A DNA stretch of 6,706 bases from Rhizobium sp. LCM 4573 (GTDB lineage Bacteria > Pseudomonadota > Alphaproteobacteria > Rhizobiales > Rhizobiaceae). The stretch is from contig NZ_MDDW01000003.1 in NCBI RefSeq assembly GCF_001854865.1, positions 96,237-102,942 on the forward strand, given 5' to 3'. A model generated the notes under the pieces. That model had not been told where the DNA came from and ran no database searches. It was given only the letters and a program-made list of their open reading frames with translations. Below, one piece after another: positions 6,402-6,706 of the stretch; positions within the stretch are counted from its first letter, which is position 1; each line of letters begins with the position of its first letter. The translations under genes and the position numbers were made by a program.

Positions 6402-6706
6402 CGGCGCGCACCATAACTTCGGCGGGGGCGGCTCCTTCCTACCGGGCAAGCGGACTGAGACTGCTGTGGCTGCTTGCGGTGGTCGCGGGCCTCGGCCTCC
6501 TGCTCGCCCTTTCGGTCGCAGTCGGCACACGCTCCGTGGGATGGGTCGACATCATGGCCGCGCTCAGCGGCAAGGTCGACAGTATCGATCAGGCGGCGGT
6601 GGCCGCGCGCATTCCCCGGACCCTGCTTGCGGGACTGGCCGGCGCGGCGCTCGGGCTCGCGGGAGCGATCATGCAGGGAGTGACCCGAAATCCGCTCGCC
6701 GATCCC
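6398..6706 (+). CDS. FecCD-family iron-siderophore ABC permease (3' truncated)
   Basis: This is the start of an inner-membrane permease subunit of the FecCD/BtuC family, which forms the channel for siderophore import. The first 103 codons are visible and open to the window edge. The ATG at 6398 overlaps the preceding TGA (ATGA), indicating translational coupling with the binding protein. After a short cytoplasmic tail, the first membrane helix is at about residues 21-43 ([21 protein letters not shown]). Next come the family motif [22 protein letters not shown] (about 69-90) and the highly conserved [12 protein letters not shown] (92-103). A full-length protein would be about 330-350 aa. A second permease and an ATPase are expected downstream; they are not visible here. 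Confidence 0.93.
   Translation, partial: MTARTITSAGAAPSYRASGLRLLWLLAVVAGLGLLLALSVAVGTRSVGWVDIMAALSGKVDSIDQAAVAARIPRTLLAGLAGAALGLAGAIMQGVTRNPLADP

Noticed and set aside
1..6706. Mobile element, CRISPR array, toxin-antitoxin or other defence system
   Set aside because: No transposase, integrase, terminal repeats, spaced repeats or small paired genes were seen on either strand.

Overview
The window looks like chromosomal or large-replicon DNA from an alphaproteobacterium, more likely a Rhizobiales-type genome than a sphingomonad. This rests on the moderately high GC, the style of the TetR/amidohydrolase pair and the AraC/siderophore-receptor arrangement. The genus cannot be named from sequence alone. 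No mobile element, tRNA, rRNA or CRISPR array was seen.

Left part (1-1781): the 3' portion of an ACMSD-like amidohydrolase-family gene, cut by the window edge and open to base 2. It is followed on the same strand, after 172 bp, by a TetR-family regulator. Together they look like the end of a small aromatic or carboxylate catabolism module with its own repressor. The substrate is unknown.

Right part (2007-6706): an iron-siderophore uptake locus. An AraC-family regulator (+) converges on a FhuA/FoxA-type TonB-dependent receptor (-), with a strong 16-bp-arm hairpin between them. The receptor is divergent from a periplasmic siderophore-binding protein (+), whose stop codon overlaps (ATGA) the start of a FecCD-type inner-membrane permease that runs off the right edge. 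The inferred path is: receptor moves the ferric siderophore across the outer membrane with TonB energy, the binding protein carries it through the periplasm, and the permease, with partners expected beyond the window, moves it into the cytoplasm. The AraC protein probably senses the siderophore and activates the genes.

The 330-bp divergent region (5073-5402) is the main control region. It holds a sigma70-like promoter candidate toward the binding protein, a cluster of three TTGCCG elements (two direct, one inverted), and a 19-bp AT-rich imperfect palindrome over the receptor ribosome-binding site. The gene content is that of a recognisable siderophore-uptake locus. I found no convincing undescribed system; the most interesting unexplained signals are the candidate operators in this divergent region.
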